Positions 53,930 through 62,354 of a stretch of DNA of 64,000 nt are shown here, in pieces. This DNA comes from an uncultured Clostridia bacterium (lineage in GTDB: Bacteria; Bacillota; Clostridia; TANB77; CAG-508). A model generated the notes under the pieces. It was not told the DNA's origin, did not search any database, and saw only the letters and a program-made list of their open reading frames with translations. How positions within the stretch are numbered: position 1 is the first letter of the stretch; the number at the start of each line of letters is the position of its first letter. The stretch spans positions 1-64,000 of the forward strand of contig CALXHG010000006.1 in the NCBI GenBank assembly GCA_944388045.1. The letters run 5' to 3'. The position numbers were made by a program, and so were the translations under genes.

Positions 53930-55687
53930 TTATTCTTCTAAAATTGCTTTTATTCTTCTTACACCAGAAGAGCTTGATTCTTCTTTCTTAATTTTGAAAT
54001 GACCTAATTCTGAAGTATTATGCACATGAGGTCCTCCACATACTTCTAAAGAAAAATCTCCTATTTTATATACAGAAACAATATCACCATATTTTTCTAT
54101 AAACATTGCTTCTGCTCCCATTTTTATTGCTTCTTCTTTTTTCATTTCCATATGTTCTACTGGAATAGCAGATTGTATCCAACTATTTACTAAGTCTTCT
54201 GTTTTTTGTTTTTCTTCATCTGTCATTTTTGATGGATGAGAAAAGTCAAATCTCATTCTCTCTGCAGTAATATTACTTCCTTTTTGATGTACATGTTGGC
54301 CTAATACTTGTTTTAATGCTGCATTTAAAAGATGTGTTGCTGTATGATATTTTGTTTCCATTTCTCCTGTTGAAGCTAGTCCGCCTTTAAATTTTTGTTC
54401 TGAACCAGCTCTTGATTTTTCTTGATGTTCTTTAAATAATTTGTTAAATTCTTCTTTATCTATTTTCATTCCATTTTCTTGTGCTAATTCTTCTGTTACT
54501 TCTGGTGGAAAACCATAAGTATCATATAATCTGAATACAATTTTTCCATCTACTACTTCTTTTCCTTGTTTTCTTATTTCAGCAATTTCTTTTTCAAATT
54601 CTTTTTCACCTTTTGTTAATGTTTTTACAAATTTGTCTTTTTCTTCTAAAATTACATTTTTTATAATTTCTTTTTTATTTTCAAGTTCTGGGTACATTTC
54701 TTTAAGGTTTTCCACATTTAATTCTATTAGTGTTGATAATTCATCTAATGATATTTCTAATTTGTTCATATGTCTTATCATTCTACGAATTAGTCTTCTT
54801 AAAATATATCCTCTATCTATGTTGCTTGGTCTTCCTCCATCAGCAATTATCATCATACTTGAACGTAAATGTTCTGCTATTATTCTTCTACTTGAGATGT
54901 TATCCACTTTTTGTAATTCTACTAATTTGTCCATAATATGTGAGAATAATTCTGTCTCAAATGGTGTTTCTTTACCTTCTAGTATCATTGTCATTCTTTC
55001 TATTCCTAAACCTGTATCAACATTTTTTTGTTTTAATTTTGTATATTTTCCATTCTCATCTTTATAAAATTCCATAAATACATTGTTCCAAATTTCAACA
55101 TATTTTCCACATCCACATGATGGATTACAATTTGGTGAACATTTTGGTTTTCCTGTATCATAAAACATTTCTGTATCTGGTCCACATGGTCCTGTTTCTC
55201 CAGCAATCCACCAGTTATCATCTTTTCCAAAATAATATATTCTTTCTTCTGGAATTCCTGCTTTTTTCCAACATTCTGCTGTTACTTCATCTCTTGCACA
55301 GTCTTCGTCTCCTGCAAAACATGTTACAGATATTTTTTCTGCTGGAATTTGTAATTCTTGTGTTAAAAAATCATAACTCATTTGGATAGATTCTTCTTTA
55401 AAATAGTCTCCTAATGACCAGTTTCCTAACATTTCAAAATATGTCAAATGCCTGTTATCTCCAACCTCTTCAATATCATTTGTTCTTACACATTTTTGAT
55501 AATCTGTAAGTCTTTTTCCTTGTGGGTGTGGCTCTCCTAATAAATATGGTACTAGTGGTTGCATTCCTGCAGTTGTAAATAGTACAGATGAGTCATTTTC
55601 TGGTATTAATGGTGCTGATGGAATAACTGCATGTCCGTGATTTTTAAAAAAGTTTAAATATTTTTTTCTAATTTCTATTGCTTTCAT
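53930..55687 (-). CDS. alaS: Alanyl-tRNA synthetase, short form lacking the C-Ala domain
   Basis: The 585-residue protein has the class II catalytic core of AlaRS: IRKKYLNFFKNHGHAVIPSA, split here as IRKKYLNFF and GHAVIPSAPL, then NDIEEVGDNRHLTYFEMLGN and GIERM. The editing domain follows, with HTATHLL near residue 448 and VCGGPHVHNT near 549. A cysteine-rich knuckle (KCSPNCNPSCGCG) lies in between. It ends right after the editing domain. The usual protein is about 870 residues, so the C-terminal DHHA1/C-Ala part is missing. The stop is followed by AT-rich non-coding sequence, so this is not a simple frameshift. No T-box leader is evident. Confidence 0.9.
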   Translation of the reverse strand: MKAIEIRKKYLNFFKNHGHAVIPSAPLIPENDSSVLFTTAGMQPLVPYLLGEPHPQGKRLTDYQKCVRTNDIEEVGDNRHLTYFEMLGNWSLGDYFKEESIQMSYDFLTQELQIPAEKISVTCFAGDEDCARDEVTAECWKKAGIPEERIYYFGKDDNWWIAGETGPCGPDTEMFYDTGKPKCSPNCNPSCGCGKYVEIWNNVFMEFYKDENGKYTKLKQKNVDTGLGIERMTMILEGKETPFETELFSHIMDKLVELQKVDNISSRRIIAEHLRSSMMIIADGGRPSNIDRGYILRRLIRRMIRHMNKLEISLDELSTLIELNVENLKEMYPELENKKEIIKNVILEEKDKFVKTLTKGEKEFEKEIAEIRKQGKEVVDGKIVFRLYDTYGFPPEVTEELAQENGMKIDKEEFNKLFKEHQEKSRAGSEQKFKGGLASTGEMETKYHTATHLLNAALKQVLGQHVHQKGSNITAERMRFDFSHPSKMTDEEKQKTEDLVNSWIQSAIPVEHMEMKKEEAIKMGAEAMFIEKYGDIVSVYKIGDFSLEVCGGPHVHNTSELGHFKIKKEESSSSGVRRIKAILEE

Positions 55688-55856
55688 TTTTCATTTCTCC
55701 TTGTACTTAATAAATTATTTCTTATAAATAATAATTTTTAATTTTCTCTATATTTTCATAGATTATTATATTTTAAAAATAAAAAAAAATCAATGTATAT
55801 ATTTTTTCGTTAACATTTAGTAAGAAATTATGCAATTATTAATATATTAAAATTTC

Positions 55857-56561
55857 TTATTTAACTGTAACTACATTTTTTAAAATACACCAAGTTCCAT
55901 TACTTTTTGGTATGCTTTTAAAAGTCATTTCTTGTTTGGTAATTGGATGCTCAATTGTAAGTTCATATGCCCATAATGCAATTTGTTTTCCTTGTCCTCT
56001 TGTTCCATATTTTTGGTCTCCAAAAATACTATGTCCTGCATGTGACAATTGAACTCTTATTTGGTGATGTCTTCCAGTATGTAAATTTATTTTTACTAAA
56101 GATAAGTTTTTTACTTCATTATAAGCTAAAACTTCGTAATCTAGTTTTGCCAATTTTGCATTTTTCTTTTCTTTTGAAACTACTTTGCTAATATTATTTC
56201 TTTCATCTTTATATAAATAATCTTCCAAAGTTCCTTTGTTATTATCAAATTTTCCATCAACAACTGCTAAATATTTCTTTTTAAAGATTTTTTCTCTTAC
56301 TTGGTCACTAAGCCTTGCAGCAGATTTTGATGTTTTGGCAAATATCATAACACCTCCAACAGGTCTATCTAATCTATGTACTAGTCCTAAGTATACATTA
56401 CCTGGTTTGTTGTATTTTTCTTTAATGTATTGTTTAACTATTGTTAACATATCAATATCTTCTGTTTTATCTGCTTGTGATGGAATATTAGGTTGTTTTT
56501 CTACTACAATTATTTGATTATCTTCAAATATTACTTTTAAATTTTGCATATTTAATTTCAT
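55857..56561 (-). CDS. RluA-family rRNA/tRNA pseudouridine synthase
   Basis: The 234-residue protein has the RluA catalytic motif GLVHRLDRPVGGVMIF with the catalytic Asp near residue 65, and later LHTGRHHQIRVQLSHAGH and GDQKYG. It isomerises uridine to pseudouridine in structured RNA; the exact site is unknown. There is no N-terminal S4 domain. The start is ambiguous: the ATG at 56561 is close to AGGAGG, and another in-frame ATG lies 12 bp downstream. Its leader matches those of the RlmI-like and ASCH genes. Confidence 0.9.
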   Translation of the reverse strand: MKLNMQNLKVIFEDNQIIVVEKQPNIPSQADKTEDIDMLTIVKQYIKEKYNKPGNVYLGLVHRLDRPVGGVMIFAKTSKSAARLSDQVREKIFKKKYLAVVDGKFDNNKGTLEDYLYKDERNNISKVVSKEKKNAKLAKLDYEVLAYNEVKNLSLVKINLHTGRHHQIRVQLSHAGHSIFGDQKYGTRGQGKQIALWAYELTIEHPITKQEMTFKSIPKSNGTWCILKNVVTVK

Positions 56562-56609
56562 TCCCTCCTAATGCATAAGTCTAGTTAAAAATAGTTGCAA
56601 TTTTAAATA

Positions 56610-57485
56610 TTAACTTTCCCATCTACCATATATTCCACAAGGTAATACTAGTTTAGAGTTTTCCATAGGTAATCCAATTTCTCCTGAACTTGTTTTTCCT
56701 TTAAATTTTTTACTTATTGTTAAGTTTAAAATATTTTCTAGTACTTTACTAGAAATTCCTGTTGTATATGAATTGATTAGGAAAAATAGTGGATTGTCAG
56801 AAAGTACTTTTGTACATAAATCTACCAAATCATATATATTGTTTTCAAATTGCCAAACTTCTCCATTTGCACCTCTTCCATATGATGGAGGATCCATTAT
56901 AATTGCATCATATTTATTTTCTCTTCTTATTTCTCTATTAACAAATTTTACAACATCATCAATAATATATCTAACTGGTTTATCCGCTAAACCTGATGAA
57001 GTTATATTTTCTTTTGCCCAAGTTACCATACCTTTTGAACTGTCAACATGACACACAGAGGCTCCAGCTGAAGCACATGCAACTGTTGCTCCTCCTGTAT
57101 ATGCAAATAAATTTAATACTTTTATTTCTCTATTTGAATTTTTTATTTTAGAAATCATCCAGTCCCAGTTAACAGCTTGTTCTGGAAATAATCCTGTATG
57201 TTTAAAGTTCATTGGTTTTATATTAAAAGTTAAATCTTTATATTTTATTTGCCATTGTTCTGGTAATTTTTTATGATATTCCCAAGAGCCTCCCCCTGTT
57301 TTACTTCTATGGTATGTTGCATTTGCTTCTTTCCATTTACTTGGAAAAGTTTTTTCTTTCCAAATTATTTGTGGATCTGGTCTTGATAAAATTATATTTC
57401 CCCATTTTTCTAATTTTTGCCCATCTGCCATGTCTAGTATTTTATAATCTTTCCATTCATTTGCTATGTTCATTATTAATCTCAT
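56610..57485 (-). CDS. Class I SAM-dependent rRNA methyltransferase (RlmI/RlmK-like)
   Basis: The 291-residue protein has the SAM-binding motif VLNLFAYTGGATVACASAGA, then VCHVDSSKGMVTWAKEN and the catalytic-type motif AIIMDPPSYGRGANGEVW. It resembles the C-terminal methyltransferase domain of RlmI/RlmL-type enzymes acting on 23S rRNA, without a PUA or THUMP domain. The start may be at 57485 or at the in-frame ATG at 57473. It is 48 bp upstream of the pseudouridine synthase gene, so the two RNA-modification genes likely form an operon. Confidence 0.88.
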   Translation of the reverse strand: MRLIMNIANEWKDYKILDMADGQKLEKWGNIILSRPDPQIIWKEKTFPSKWKEANATYHRSKTGGGSWEYHKKLPEQWQIKYKDLTFNIKPMNFKHTGLFPEQAVNWDWMISKIKNSNREIKVLNLFAYTGGATVACASAGASVCHVDSSKGMVTWAKENITSSGLADKPVRYIIDDVVKFVNREIRRENKYDAIIMDPPSYGRGANGEVWQFENNIYDLVDLCTKVLSDNPLFFLINSYTTGISSKVLENILNLTISKKFKGKTSSGEIGLPMENSKLVLPCGIYGRWES

Positions 57486-57647
57486 TCCTTCCTATGGCAT
57501 AAATTGAATTGAAAAACATATCTTTCAACATTTTTCATTCCAATTCTTATATTCGTAATTTATTTAATAATTTTTATAATTAATTTTTTATTTATTAAAA
57601 ATAATAATCACTATTATATAGCAATGCTATTAACCATAAGAATTATA

Positions 57648-58511
57648 CTATATTTTTCCTGTTTTTTCAAGTTTTTTAAGCTGTTTCTTTGCCTGTTTAT
57701 ATCCTTTCTCATATAAAAGATTTATTTTACTATTATCTAATAAAGAAATTTTGTTTAAGTTTATTACTATTAAGTTATCAATTCCTTGTCTTTCATACGA
57801 AGATAATTCTCTTCCTTGTAATTCTATTGACCTTGTTGCTACATCTATTAAATTTTGACAACATTGTTTTTCTTTGTGAATAGTATCAAATGCTATTCCA
57901 TATATTTCATCTGCTCCTATATTTCTTAATGATTTCCATGGTAAGTTTTCACGGATTCCTCCATCTACTAATTGTATTTCGTTAAATTTGCATGGAGAAA
58001 ATACAACAGGAAAACTGCAACTTGCTCTTACTACTGTACCTATTGGAATATCTGTTATAATTTTTGTATTGTCTAGCAAATTTCCTCTTGTCTGTAATGA
58101 TGATGCCATATACACTGTTCCTTTTTGTACATCTACCATTGGAATTAATAAAGGCATTTTTATTTGATTTATATTAGTTATCTTGCTTTCCTTGCAGATG
58201 TTTTCTATAATTTTTTCAATTACTTTGCCTGTGTTTAAACCATCTATAATAATTTCTCTTTTTAATATTAATCCTAAAATTAATTTTAATATCTGTTTCC
58301 ATTCTGCATATTTTATTTTTTTACAGTATTTTTGAAACATATTCCACATTTCATCACTTGTGTATCCTAATGCATACATTGTTGCTACTATACTTCCAGA
58401 TGATGCTCCTGATACGCAATCAAATTTTATATTTTCTTCTTCAAATGCTTTTAATGCTCCTATATGAGCTGCTGCTTTTACTCCTCCTCCTGCTAAACAT
58501 AATCCTTTCAT
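57648..58511 (-). CDS. Patatin-like phospholipase
   Basis: The protein of about 287 residues has the oxyanion motif LCLAGGGVKAAAHIGAL at the start, the nucleophile elbow GASSG (about residues 35-39, Ser37) and the dyad aspartate in LVDGGIRENLP. The family hydrolyses acyl esters of lipids. There is no signal peptide, so it should be cytoplasmic. The ATG at 58511 is preferred to 58529, because the earlier ATG overlaps GGAGG. It is separated by 160 bp from the methyltransferase gene. Confidence 0.9.
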   Translation of the reverse strand: MKGLCLAGGGVKAAAHIGALKAFEEENIKFDCVSGASSGSIVATMYALGYTSDEMWNMFQKYCKKIKYAEWKQILKLILGLILKREIIIDGLNTGKVIEKIIENICKESKITNINQIKMPLLIPMVDVQKGTVYMASSLQTRGNLLDNTKIITDIPIGTVVRASCSFPVVFSPCKFNEIQLVDGGIRENLPWKSLRNIGADEIYGIAFDTIHKEKQCCQNLIDVATRSIELQGRELSSYERQGIDNLIVINLNKISLLDNSKINLLYEKGYKQAKKQLKKLEKTGKI

Positions 58512-58594
58512 AATTTTATTTTCCTCCATATCCTATTATATGTTTTAAATTATAAAAGTGATTATTCTTTATTATGTTTTTATTCTTAAGTAAG

Positions 58595-58627
58595 GAGCCT
58601 CTAGCTAAGCTAGAGGCTCTTGTTTTT
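58595..58627 (+). terminator. Strong hairpin with T-run on the plus strand
   Basis: GAGCCTCTAGCT (58595-58606) and AGCTAGAGGCTC (58608-58619) form a near-perfect palindrome followed by TTGTTTTTTT on the plus strand. No plus-strand gene precedes it. It may instead terminate the small minus-strand gene at 58658-58852. Confidence 0.75.
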
Positions 58628-58657
58628 TTACTTGATTTAGATTAGAATTGTTAAGCG

Positions 58658-58852
58658 TTACATATAACTATGGTATTCTCCATCTTCGTCAATGAAGCCA
58701 CTCTGAAGCCAAGGCATGCTTTTGCTGGAAACCTCGCCATATTCAGAAACGTTATAACCCCTTTCTTCATAGTATCTCTTTGTACTTTCATATTGTCTCC
58801 GCCTAATGATCCTATAATCAAGATCATTATCATCATCAAAATCATGATACAT
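58658..58852 (-). CDS. Small hypothetical protein (64 aa)
   Basis: This 64-residue protein starts MYHDFDDDNDLDYRIIRRRQ and is rich in Asp, Tyr and Arg, with no recognised domain. An AAAAGGAG site lies 8 bp upstream of the ATG at 58852; longer frames to 58954 lack such a site. A strong hairpin lies just beyond its stop. It looks like a real single gene of unknown function. Confidence 0.5.
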   Translation of the reverse strand: MYHDFDDDNDLDYRIIRRRQYESTKRYYEERGYNVSEYGEVSSKSMPWLQSGFIDEDGEYHSYM

Positions 58853-59047
58853 AAACATTTCTCCTTTTAAGTATTTACTTGTGTAAGGTAATCTGTACAT
58901 AATGCCTTTTGCATTATGCATTTTTTTTATATCACAATTACTGTTACATGTCAACTAGTAAACTGTATCTATGCAGAAAAAGTAGTAAATTTGATTTTAC
59001 CTTTTTTATCTTATATTCTAATTAGTAATATATGGTAATTATTTTTT

Positions 59048-59161
59048 CTACCTTATACTTAATTTTATTAATTCAAAAATCATAAAAAAATTAACTCCTG
59101 ATAAAATAAAAAAACTTGCAATTGCAAAAGAAAGCATTTTATGCTTTTTTATAAATTTCAT
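59048..59161 (-). CDS. Small single-pass membrane peptide (37 aa)
   Basis: This short frame encodes a basic start (MKFIKKHKM) followed by a hydrophobic helix (LSFAIASFFILSGVNFFMIF) and a short tail. GGGAGG lies 7 bp upstream. A hairpin AGTGTAG/CTACACT (59178-59196) lies immediately before that site. It could be a small membrane toxin or a regulatory membrane peptide. The rest of 58955-59394 shows only a weak stem (GTAAA/TTTAC near 58988) that may end this transcript. Confidence 0.45.
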   Translation of the reverse strand: MKFIKKHKMLSFAIASFFILSGVNFFMIFELIKLSIR

Positions 59162-59394
59162 ATACAAACCTCCCTTTAGTGTAGCTTGTCTACACTATTA
59201 AATTTCTTGTCCTTAATATGTATATGTTTAAATTTAAAAACTATTCATAAATTACTTTCTTTTTTCATCGCAATATATTACATTTTTTGATTATTCATAA
59301 ATTTAAAATTGATTTAGTTTTTTATTCTATATATTATCATAAATCAATTTTTCTAAAATGTTTTCTCTTTGTAAAATTAACTAATTTTATATTT

Positions 59395-61188
59395 CTATTT
59401 ATTTAATTGTTGAATTATACTTTTAGCTAAGTTTTCATTTATACCTGTAATTTCAGTAAGTTCTTCGATTTTAGCATTCTTAATTTTTTCTATACTTCCA
59501 AATTGCTTTAGCAAATCTTTTTTCTTTGTTTCTCCTATTCCTTTTATTTCGTCTAGAGCTGATTTGGTAATATCTTTATCTCTTAACTTTCTGTGATAAG
59601 AAATTGCAGTATCATGAACTTCATCTTGGAATTTTGTTATTAATTTAAATAAATTTTCAGATATTTCAAATTCTTCTCTATTTTCATTTATTAATGCTCT
59701 TGTTTGATGTTTATCATTTTTTACCATACCAAATACTGGTATATCTAATTGTAAATCTTTTATTGCTTGCTTTATTGCTCGTATTTGAGTAATTCCTCCA
59801 TCTGCAAAAATTGCATCTGGTAATTTTCCAAATCCTGATGAATTCTCATTTTCAATTGAATGTTTTAATCTTCTCGTTACTACTTCTTGCATACATTTAG
59901 GGTCATCTTGTGTTAAAACTGTTTTTATTTTAAATCTTCTTGATAAGTTCTTTTTTATTGTTCCATCTACCATTACACACATTCCCGCTACCATATATTC
60001 TCCAGAAATGTTTGAAATATCAAAAGTTTCTATTTTTCGTGGTAATCTATCTAATCCTAAAACTTTTTTTATTTCTAATAAAATTTCACTTCTATCTCTT
60101 TCTTTGTTTTCAAGTGTTATTTTTGCGTTGTTATCTGCCATTTCTACAAAACGTAATTTTTCACCCTTTTTTGGAGATTTAATTTCAACTTTTCTCCCTG
60201 CTTCTTTACTAAGCCATTCTTCTATTGCATTTTTGTCTTCTATTTCTTCTCTAATCATTATTTTATTAGGTAAATTTGTACTATCTATATAATATTGTTT
60301 TATAAAACCAGATAGAATTTCTTTATCTTCCATTTCTTTTAAATCTGGAAAAAAGTAGTGTTCTCTTCCAACCATTTTACTCCCTCTAACAAAAAAGATT
60401 TCTACACAAACTTCTATTTCCGATTTTGCTATACCAATTACATCTATATTATTTTCTGTAATATTAGAAACTTTCTGCTTTTCATTTACTCTTTGTATTG
60501 CTAACATTCTATCTCTTATATATGCTGCATTTTCAAACTCCATTTTTCCTGCTTCTTCTATCATTTGCTTTTCTAAATCTTTTAATACCTTATCTATTTT
60601 ACCATCTAAAATATCTATTATTTCGTCAATTTGTTTTCTATAATCTTCTTTAGAAATATATCCCATACAAGGTCCTGAGCATCTGTTTATATAATAATTC
60701 AAACATGCTCTTGTTTCTGACCTGAATTTTCTGCATTGACGTATTTTGTATTTTTGTTTTATAAAATCTAATAATTCTTTTGCAGAACCAGGATTTGCAT
60801 ATGGTCCAAAATATTTTGAACCGTCATTTATTATTTTTCTTGTTATTATAACATTTGGATAATCTGATTTTACATCTACTTTTATATATGGATATGTTTT
60901 GTCATCTTTTAATAACACATTAAATCTTGGTCTGTTCTTTTTTATTAAATTACATTCTAATATTAATGCTTCTGCTTCATTATCAACAACAATATATTCA
61001 AAGTGGTCTATTAATGATACCATTTTTTTTATTCTTTCTGTTTTGTCTGTTTTTCTGAAATATGATTTTACTCTTCTTTTTAAATTTACTGCTTTTCCTA
61101 CATATATTATTTTGTCTTCTGCGTCATGCATAATATATACCCCTGGCTTGTCAGGTAGTAATTTTAATTGTTCTTCTATGTTGAACAT
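59395..61188 (-). CDS. uvrC: Excinuclease ABC subunit C
   Basis: The 597-residue protein has the GIY-YIG nuclease domain at its start (PGVYIMHDAEDKIIYVGKAV), the UvrB-binding UVR motif near residue 200-235 (LEKQMIEEAGKMEFENAAYI), and an RNase H-like endonuclease domain (IETFDISNISGEYMVAGMCV, DAIFADGG). C-terminal helix-hairpin-helix motifs complete it (SALDEIKGIGETKKKDLL). It makes both incisions during nucleotide excision repair with UvrA and UvrB. Length is normal. It stands alone with a GGGGG-type ribosome binding site. Confidence 0.97.
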   Translation of the reverse strand: MFNIEEQLKLLPDKPGVYIMHDAEDKIIYVGKAVNLKRRVKSYFRKTDKTERIKKMVSLIDHFEYIVVDNEAEALILECNLIKKNRPRFNVLLKDDKTYPYIKVDVKSDYPNVIITRKIINDGSKYFGPYANPGSAKELLDFIKQKYKIRQCRKFRSETRACLNYYINRCSGPCMGYISKEDYRKQIDEIIDILDGKIDKVLKDLEKQMIEEAGKMEFENAAYIRDRMLAIQRVNEKQKVSNITENNIDVIGIAKSEIEVCVEIFFVRGSKMVGREHYFFPDLKEMEDKEILSGFIKQYYIDSTNLPNKIMIREEIEDKNAIEEWLSKEAGRKVEIKSPKKGEKLRFVEMADNNAKITLENKERDRSEILLEIKKVLGLDRLPRKIETFDISNISGEYMVAGMCVMVDGTIKKNLSRRFKIKTVLTQDDPKCMQEVVTRRLKHSIENENSSGFGKLPDAIFADGGITQIRAIKQAIKDLQLDIPVFGMVKNDKHQTRALINENREEFEISENLFKLITKFQDEVHDTAISYHRKLRDKDITKSALDEIKGIGETKKKDLLKQFGSIEKIKNAKIEELTEITGINENLAKSIIQQLNK

Positions 61189-61242
61189 TGCTTTTCCCCC
61201 TATTGCAAAGCTTTTTCTTTTTAATTATTATACATACTTTAA

Positions 61243-61271
61243 TTGACATTTTCTATAAATCTGTGTATAAT
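61243..61271 (+). promoter_or_regulatory. Perfect consensus promoter of a small RNA
   Basis: TTGACA (61243-61248) and TATAAT (61266-61271) are exactly consensus with a 17-bp spacer. It points away from uvrC and toward a terminator at 61323-61371, with no protein gene in between. Confidence 0.8.
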
Positions 61272-61277
61272 ATAGAT

Positions 61278-61371
61278 AGAAAATTAGAAACCATAGTAAT
61301 ATGGTTACCACTTTTGTATAGTAATAACAGCACATTCCAGGTAAAAAAGTAGAATGTGCTGTTATTTTATT
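61278..61371 (+). ncRNA. Candidate antisense RNA of a type I toxin-antitoxin pair
   Basis: A transcript of about 94 nt is expected between the consensus promoter at 61243-61271 and the terminator at 61323-61371. It contains a small hairpin (AACCAT/ATGGTT) and the segment GGTTACCACTTTTGTATAGT, which resembles the 5' leader of the convergent small membrane peptide gene. Its 3' end overlaps the stop codon and 3' end of that gene. That fits an antitoxin RNA of the RatA/SR4 kind. The RNA is inferred from signals only. Confidence 0.55.
61323..61371. terminator. 15-bp terminator shared by sRNA and small peptide gene
   Basis: AATAACAGCACATTC (61323-61337) pairs perfectly with GAATGTGCTGTTATT (61352-61366). 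A T-run follows on the plus strand. On the minus strand it lies just after the small peptide gene. Confidence 0.9.
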
Positions 61372-61480
61372 CCTTATCTAATTTTTTATTTACATATTGT
61401 ATGTATATAAAAGCCAATAAGGTTACGTTTATGACTAATGATATCATTAAAGCAAATATTATATATAATATAAAACTCAT
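61367..61480 (-). CDS. Small hydrophobic peptide, candidate type I toxin (37 aa)
   Basis: The frame encodes 37 residues: one long hydrophobic helix (LYIIFALMISLVINVTLLAF) and a charged end (VNKKLDKE). This is the layout of type I toxins and holin-like peptides. GAGGTGG lies close upstream. A nested hairpin abuts that site in the leader: CACTTT/AAAGTG at 61492-61497 and 61519-61524, with GATAAC/GTTATC inside. A minus-strand promoter (TTGATT 61584-61589, TATACT 61561-61566, 17-bp spacer) would start the mRNA near 61554. Toxicity is inferred from layout only. Confidence 0.55.
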   Translation of the reverse strand: MSFILYIIFALMISLVINVTLLAFIYIQYVNKKLDKE

Positions 61481-61624
61481 AAACACCACCTCACTTTCTG
61501 ATAACAATGTTATCTAGTAAAGTGGCAACACAACTACTTATCTCATTTCCTATGTTAAATAGTATATCATAATAATTCGGAAAAATCAATATTTAAGAAC
61601 AAGCTTTCGTGTTTTATTTCTAAA

Positions 61625-61675
61625 GTTCAGTGAGAATTTTTGATATATTAATAATAAGTAAATTTCTCTCTGAAC
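61625..61675. repeat. Imperfect inverted repeat, copy 1
   Basis: GTTCAGTGAGAATT (61625-61638) pairs with AATTTCTCTCTGAAC (61661-61675), with TATTAATA near the centre. The copy at 62355-62409 is closely similar and a looser one lies near 55809-55865. This copy lies upstream of the YtaF-like gene. Confidence 0.6.
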
Positions 61676-61789
61676 TGTAATATTTCTTCAGTTTTTTGTC
61701 ACATTTTGTTGAATTTTTACATATTTTTATACTAGTAATAGTCTATTAAAAATAATAGGCAGAAAGGAATTATTAGGTTAAATAAAAAT

Positions 61790-62341
61790 ATGTTACACTG
61801 TATTTTACTAGCAATATCAGTAAGTATTGATGCTTTAAGTTTAGGAGTTACATATGGTATTAAACACTCTAGAATAAGAGGCATAAGTAATTTAATTATT
61901 TTTACAATAGCTCTTTTATCTACAAGTATTTCAATATTTTTAGGTAGTAATATTGCAAAATTATTTTCAACTGATGTTGCTTTAAGTTTAGGTTCAAGCC
62001 TTCTTATAATTTTAGGATTATATACAATTTATAAAAGCTTTAAAGAAAATAACAATGATTTTGATTTAGATAATTCTAATTCTATTGAAAAAAAAGAAGC
62101 ATTTCTTCTTGCCTTAGCAGTTTCTGCTGATGCAAGTTGTGTTGGGCTTAGTTGTGGAATTATTGGGCTTGATAGTTTTATATATCCTATATTTGCTGCA
62201 TTTTTCCATATATGTTTTATAAATTGTGGAAATTTTATTGCTTATCATATTGCAGAAAAAATTAAAATCTCAAGTAAAATATTATCTATCATCTCAGGAA
62301 TTATTTTAATTTCTATTGGTATTATTAGATTAATATTTTAA
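61790..62341 (+). CDS. YtaF-like membrane protein (MntP superfamily)
   Basis: The 183-residue protein has six hydrophobic segments in two sets of three. Each set begins with a conserved Asp-containing motif: SVSIDALSLGVTYGIKHS and AVSADASCVGLSCGIIG. The first resembles the sporulation membrane protein YtaF more than the manganese exporter MntP. Metal export or a sporulation-linked role are both possible. It is flanked on both sides by copies of the same inverted repeat. Confidence 0.78.
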   Translation: MLHCILLAISVSIDALSLGVTYGIKHSRIRGISNLIIFTIALLSTSISIFLGSNIAKLFSTDVALSLGSSLLIILGLYTIYKSFKENNNDFDLDNSNSIEKKEAFLLALAVSADASCVGLSCGIIGLDSFIYPIFAAFFHICFINCGNFIAYHIAEKIKISSKILSIISGIILISIGIIRLIF

Positions 62342-62354
62342 TACTTTATATAAA

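Noticed and set aside
55688-55856. Possible T-box leader of alaS
   Set aside because: No T-box sequence, specifier stem or terminator/antiterminator pair could be recognised; the region is plain AT-rich DNA with a loose inverted repeat.
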